37,110 bases of DNA from Candidatus Choladousia intestinigallinarum (lineage in GTDB: Bacteria > Bacillota > Clostridia > Lachnospirales > Lachnospiraceae), in contig DVGR01000015.1 of the NCBI GenBank assembly GCA_018712605.1, positions 1-37,110 of the forward strand, in the 5' to 3' direction. The notes below the pieces were generated by a model that was not told the origin of the DNA, did not search any database, and saw only the letters and a program-made list of their open reading frames with translations. The position numbers were made by a program, and so were the translations under genes. Position 1 is the first letter of the stretch; each line of letters opens with the position of its first letter. Below, piece by piece: positions 33,464-37,110 of this stretch.

Positions 33464-34831
33464 ATGGAAAAGACATCACAGATCAATCTGACAGAGGGGC
33501 CGATTCTCAACACCCTGACACGGCTCTCTCTGCCGATTATGGCATCATCCTTTCTGTCTACGGCGTACAATATTACGGATATGGCCTGGATCGGAGTTTT
33601 AGGATCCAAGGCAGTGGCCGGAGTGGGAGTGGGCGGGATGTATGTCTGGCTTTCCCAGGGCCTAGTCTCTCTGGCCAGGATGGGAGGACAGGTTCACGTG
33701 GCCCAGAGCGTGGGGAAGGGAGACCGGCAGGAAGCCAGGGAGTATGCCAGGGGCGCCATCCAGCTTACCATACTCTTCGGACTGGCTTTTGCGGCGGTGT
33801 GCCTGCTGTTTACGGACTCACTCCTGGGTTTTTTTGCCCTGGATGACCCGAAATCCTACAGCTATGCCAAAATATATACCCAGGTGACCTGCGGATTGAT
33901 TCTGTTTTCTTATATGACCCAGACTCTTACCGGTCTGTTCACCGCTCAGGGGGACTCCAAGACTCCCTTTCTGGCAAATCTGGCTGGGCTTTTTATTAAC
34001 ATGGTTTTTGACCCGGTGCTGATCCTGGGAGTGGGCCCTTTTCCCAGGATGGAGGTTCTGGGGGCGGCAGTGGCTACTGTCACGGCCCAGGCTATCGTAA
34101 TGCTGGTAATGCTGCTCTCCCTGCTCCGGCCTGGAAGTGCGGGAAACGTCATCCGCCGGGTGGGGCTGCTGAAGAAAACCCCTGCCTATTTCTATAAGCA
34201 GATTTTTCGCATGGGAGGCCCCACCGCTCTGCAGGGCTCTATCTACTGCATGATCTCCATGGTGCTGACCAGGATGGTATCGGGCTTTGGAGCGGCGGCG
34301 GTGGCTACCCAGAGAATGGGGGGCCAGATTGAATCTATATCCTGGAACACGGCGGACGGTTTTGGTGCGGCTCTGAACGCCTTTGCGGGGCAGAATTACG
34401 GGGCCAGGAAGCTGGACCGCATGAAGAAAGGGTATGATATATCCTTTCGAATCGTGGCGGTCTGGGGGCTGGCGATCACACTGCTTTTTGTGCTGGCGCC
34501 GGAGCCTATCTCCAGAATCTTTTTCCATGAGGCGGACGCCATTGCCATTTCTGTAAATTACCTGATTATCGTGGGGCTGGGGGAAGCCTTTATGTGCGTG
34601 GAGCTGATGACCATCGGAGCCCTATCCGGTATGGGAAAGACAAAGCTGTGCAGCGGGATCAGCATCCTGCTGACGGGGCTGCGGATTCCTCTGGCATATT
34701 TCCTGGGAGCCATAGGACTTGGACTGAACGGAGTCTGGTGGGCGCTGTCAGCCACTTCTATTTTAAAGGGAATCGTGTTCTTCGTGGTTTTTCAGGTGCA
34801 GATGAAAGCGGAAGAGAGGAGAAAAGGGTAA
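33464..34831 (+). CDS. MATE-family efflux transporter
   Basis: This 455-aa, 12-helix membrane protein has MATE hallmarks. It begins LTEGPILNTLTRLSLPIMASSF, has two homologous six-helix halves, and contains TGLFTAQGDSKTPFLANLAGL in the first half and SISWNTADGFGAALNAFAGQNYGA in the second. It probably exports drugs or metabolites driven by Na+ or H+. GGGAGGAG lies before ATG 33464. The HAD gene starts 2 bases past its TAA. Confidence 0.93.
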   Translation: MEKTSQINLTEGPILNTLTRLSLPIMASSFLSTAYNITDMAWIGVLGSKAVAGVGVGGMYVWLSQGLVSLARMGGQVHVAQSVGKGDRQEAREYARGAIQLTILFGLAFAAVCLLFTDSLLGFFALDDPKSYSYAKIYTQVTCGLILFSYMTQTLTGLFTAQGDSKTPFLANLAGLFINMVFDPVLILGVGPFPRMEVLGAAVATVTAQAIVMLVMLLSLLRPGSAGNVIRRVGLLKKTPAYFYKQIFRMGGPTALQGSIYCMISMVLTRMVSGFGAAAVATQRMGGQIESISWNTADGFGAALNAFAGQNYGARKLDRMKKGYDISFRIVAVWGLAITLLFVLAPEPISRIFFHEADAIAISVNYLIIVGLGEAFMCVELMTIGALSGMGKTKLCSGISILLTGLRIPLAYFLGAIGLGLNGVWWALSATSILKGIVFFVVFQVQMKAEERRKG

Positions 34832-34832
34832 G

Positions 34833-35450
34833 ATGGACAGTTTTATTTTAGATGTGGATGGAACGCTCTGGGACTCTACGCCTATTGTGGCCAGGGCATG
34901 GACCAAGGCTCTTGAAGAAGGGGGCTGTGAGAGAGAGGTAACCCAGGAGGAACTGAAGGGGCTCTTTGGGAAAACTATGAAAGTGATCGGTGAGGAGCTG
35001 CTGCCGGAGGAAAGCCAGGAGAGAAGACAGGAGCTTATGGATCTGTGCTGCCGGTATGAGCATGAGTATCTGACGGCGGATCCCTGCAGGATCTGCTATC
35101 CGGGGGTATTGGATGTCATCCCCAAACTGGCTGAAAGCCACCGGGTATTGATTGTCAGCAACTGCCAGTCAGGATATATAGAGCTGTTTTTGGAAAAGAC
35201 GGGCCTTGGCCCCTGGATCACAGATTTTGAGTGCTATGGGAATACGAAGAAAAATAAAGGAGAAAACATTCGGGCCATTGTGGAGCGGAACCGATTGGAA
35301 TCTCCTGTATATGTAGGCGATACCCAGGGAGACAGACAGGCGGCAGGGGAGGCCGGGGTTCCTTTTGTGTGGGCTTCCTATGGCTTCGGAACTCCTGAGA
35401 ACTGGGACAAAAAGATAAAAGAATTTTCAGAACTGCTGAAGTGGGACTGA
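34833..35450 (+). CDS. HAD-superfamily phosphatase, phosphoglycolate-phosphatase-like
   Basis: The 205-aa enzyme has HAD motif I LDVDGT (D7 nucleophile, D9 acid), an inserted helical cap (about 15-85), motif II IVSNCQSGY, the motif III Lys in TKKNKGENI, and motif IV YVGDTQGDRQAA. This fits small phosphatases of the Gph/PGP type with a C1 cap. The substrate is not determinable. It starts 2 bases after the MATE stop with AGGAGAAAAGGG in the MATE end, so expression is coupled. Confidence 0.9.
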   Translation: MDSFILDVDGTLWDSTPIVARAWTKALEEGGCEREVTQEELKGLFGKTMKVIGEELLPEESQERRQELMDLCCRYEHEYLTADPCRICYPGVLDVIPKLAESHRVLIVSNCQSGYIELFLEKTGLGPWITDFECYGNTKKNKGENIRAIVERNRLESPVYVGDTQGDRQAAGEAGVPFVWASYGFGTPENWDKKIKEFSELLKWD

Positions 35451-35473
35451 GATTCTGAAAAGGAGAGAGAAAA

Positions 35474-36190
35474 ATGAAAAGAATTCTGTGGATGGTTTTA
35501 ATGAACCTGTGGTACGTGCCTTACGGGCTCACTCGCCTGCTGCGGTGTGCGGCCCATCCGGAACGGTACACGGAGGAAGAACGTTTCCGGCTTTTGAAAG
35601 AGATTGACAACAGAGCCATTAAGGGAGGAAGGATTGTCATAGAGGGGCACGGCATGGAAAATCTTCCGGAAGAGGGAGGATACATTTTATACCCCAACCA
35701 TCAGGGAATGTTCGATGTGCTGGCCATCCTCTACCTGATGCCCCATGCCTTCTCTGTAGTGCTGAAAAAAGAACTGAAGAACATACCTTTTCTGAAGCAG
35801 GTATTTGCCTGTATGGGCGCCCTCTCTCTGGACAGAAGCGATCCCAGGGAGGGAATGAAGGTCATCCTGCAGGTGGCTGAAGAGGTGAAGCAGGGGCGGC
35901 GCTTCCTGATCTTTGCGGAGGGAACCAGGAGCCGGAAGGGAAACCAGCTGCTGGACTTCAAAGGAGGAAGCTTTAAGAGCGCCATGAAGGCAAAATGTCC
36001 CATTGTCCCTGTGGCCCTTGTGGATTCCTACAAGGCTTTTGACACAGGTTCCATCCGAAAGCAGGCGGTGCAGGTGCATTTCCTGGAGCCCATTCCCTAT
36101 GAGGCATATGCGGGGATGAAGACCACAGAGGTGGCGGCCATGGTAAAGGAGAAGATCGAAGAGAAAATCGCCCAGTGTCAAAAAAGCTGA
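35474..36190 (+). CDS. plsC: 1-acyl-sn-glycerol-3-phosphate acyltransferase (PlsC-like)
   Basis: PlsC makes phosphatidic acid from lysophosphatidic acid at the inner face of the membrane. The 238-aa product has the catalytic HX4D motif as NHQGMFD (H76, D81), block III FAEGTRS (148-154), and block IV CPIVPVALVDSY. Two short hydrophobic stretches near the N terminus fit membrane association. GGAGAGA precedes ATG 35474. It is likely cotranscribed with the MATE and HAD genes and ends before a terminator. Confidence 0.92.
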   Translation: MKRILWMVLMNLWYVPYGLTRLLRCAAHPERYTEEERFRLLKEIDNRAIKGGRIVIEGHGMENLPEEGGYILYPNHQGMFDVLAILYLMPHAFSVVLKKELKNIPFLKQVFACMGALSLDRSDPREGMKVILQVAEEVKQGRRFLIFAEGTRSRKGNQLLDFKGGSFKSAMKAKCPIVPVALVDSYKAFDTGSIRKQAVQVHFLEPIPYEAYAGMKTTEVAAMVKEKIEEKIAQCQKS

Positions 36191-36244
36191 CTGAAATGGG
36201 GCGATTAGAACAAGCAACATACTTTAAACATCAGAATAAGATAC

Positions 36245-36296
36245 AAAAAAAGGGAGACAATACTGCTAACAGAGAAAGCAGGAGTCTCCTTTTTTG
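36245..36296 (+). terminator. Terminator after plsC
   Basis: An A-tract and GGAGAC (36253-36258) pair with GTCTCC (36284-36289) followed by seven T. An inner CTGCT/AGCAG stem strengthens the hairpin. It lies only about 40 bases before spoVAD. Confidence 0.85.
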
Positions 36297-36335
36297 CTGC
36301 GTGGGATGCCTGCCGAAAGGAAAGGAAGGGAAAAT

Positions 36336-37110
36336 ATGGCAGTAGACCAGAGAAAAGGAAATCAGAGCCTTGCGTTTGCGGATCCGGTGCATATCATCAG
36401 CAGCGCTTCCATCGTGGGTCCCAAGGAAGGGGAAGGGCCCCTGGGAGAGTTTTTTGATCTGATTTCACAGGATGCCGGATTTGGCGAGGAAAATTGGGAG
36501 AAGGCGGAGAGTACCCTTCAGAAGGAAGCGCTGAGTGTGGCGGCTGGGAAGGCGAAACTTTCCCCCTGGCAGATCCGCTATCTGTTTGGAGGGGATCTTC
36601 TGGCACAGCTCTCGGCTACCTCCTTCGGGACAGAGGAGAGCAATCTGCCCTTTTTCGGTTTGTACGGGGCCTGTTCCACCTGCGGTGAGTCTCTCACTCT
36701 TGCCGCTATGGCCGTGGCAGGGGGCTTTGCCGATTATGCGGCGGCCATTACCTCCAGTCATTTCGGGAGTGCGGAAAAGGAGTTCCGATTTCCCTTGGCC
36801 TATGGGAATCAGCGTCCCCTTTCAGCTACCTGGACGGTTACGGGGAGCGGAGCCTTTATACTTGCCGCCCAGGGGGGTTATGTAAAAATTACAGGGGTGA
36901 CTCCGGGAAAAATTGTGGATATGGGAGTGAAGGATAATATGAATATGGGAGCCTGCATGGCTCCCGCCGCCTGTGACACGATTTACCAGAATTTCATGGA
37001 TTTTAACCGCCAGCCGGAGGATTATGACCGGATTATCACGGGAGATCTGGGCTATGTGGGGCAGGAGATCCTGATACAGCTTTTAAAGGAGAAAGGCTTT
37101 GACATCAGCG
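36336..37110 (+). CDS. spoVAD: Stage V sporulation protein AD (5' part, runs off the window)
   Basis: SpoVAD is a thiolase-fold protein that binds dipicolinic acid and helps load it into the forespore. The 258 visible residues match: LAFADPVHIISSASIVGPKE at the start, LFGGDLLAQ, the thiolase-like FFGLYGACSTCGESL, ITSSHFGSAEKEFRFP and TGDLGYVGQEI. The frame is open to the last base, so the gene continues past the edge. AAGGAAGGG precedes ATG 36336. In many clostridia spoVAC precedes spoVAD; here plsC does instead. Presence of this gene marks an endospore former. Confidence 0.95.
   Translation, partial: MAVDQRKGNQSLAFADPVHIISSASIVGPKEGEGPLGEFFDLISQDAGFGEENWEKAESTLQKEALSVAAGKAKLSPWQIRYLFGGDLLAQLSATSFGTEESNLPFFGLYGACSTCGESLTLAAMAVAGGFADYAAAITSSHFGSAEKEFRFPLAYGNQRPLSATWTVTGSGAFILAAQGGYVKITGVTPGKIVDMGVKDNMNMGACMAPAACDTIYQNFMDFNRQPEDYDRIITGDLGYVGQEILIQLLKEKGFDIS

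Noticed and set aside
1-37110. CRISPR arrays, insertion sequences, rRNA genes or a replication origin
   Set aside because: I found no regularly spaced repeats, no transposase or integrase gene, no rRNA sequence and no DnaA-box cluster; the only tandem repeats are coding spacers.

Overview
The window looks like chromosome of a spore-forming Gram-positive anaerobe of the class Clostridia, most likely family Lachnospiraceae. The evidence is a partial spoVAD at the right edge, sigma-A type promoters, strong AGGAGG ribosome binding sites, TTG start codons, a sortase-type SPETG anchor, and small protein families that I associate with Lachnospiraceae. The genus is not determinable from the sequence alone. 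Every gene runs on the + strand except one tRNA-Trp.

Region 1 (1-5957) looks accessory. The end of an unknown gene abuts a run of secreted or surface proteins: an 842-aa repeat-rich protein, a membrane-anchored protein, two small secreted beta-rich proteins, a sortase-anchored protein and a DUF3267-type membrane zincin. Three of these share a C-terminal module. A compact promoter-terminator unit with no convincing ORF (5826-5957) closes the region.

Region 2 (6040-14600) is housekeeping: pyrE with its own promoter, three small membrane proteins, an M29-type aminopeptidase with a long N-terminal extension, purE-purM-purN-purD, and a cadherin-like membrane protein followed by a hairpin. No terminator is visible inside, so it may be one long transcription unit joining pyrimidine and purine genes.

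Region 3 (14626-19784) holds a small GntR regulator fused by a 1-nt overlap to clpC, a repeat-rich intergenic stretch, a small unknown gene, radA, and a convergent tRNA-Trp. It resembles the ctsR-mcsA-mcsB-clpC-radA neighbourhood of Bacillus with the front three genes replaced by GntR. A type I asparaginase follows.

Region 4 (20806-26966) is an oligopeptide ABC transporter, oppB-C-D-F-A, with one promoter for the operon and a second before oppA. The binding protein is the most striking object in the window. The segment that normally ends a family-5 solute-binding protein sits at the N terminus, directly before the usual N-terminal lobe, and the protein stops where that segment would normally begin. 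This is a natural circular permutation. The protein also has no lipobox cysteine and carries a long acidic T/E/A spacer.

Region 5 (27023-37110) contains an esterase, an M24 Xaa-Pro aminopeptidase, D-Ala-D-Ala ligase, an AlkD-like repair protein, a DnaK paralogue lacking chaperone partners, a MATE exporter, a HAD phosphatase, a PlsC acyltransferase and the start of spoVAD, which runs off the window.
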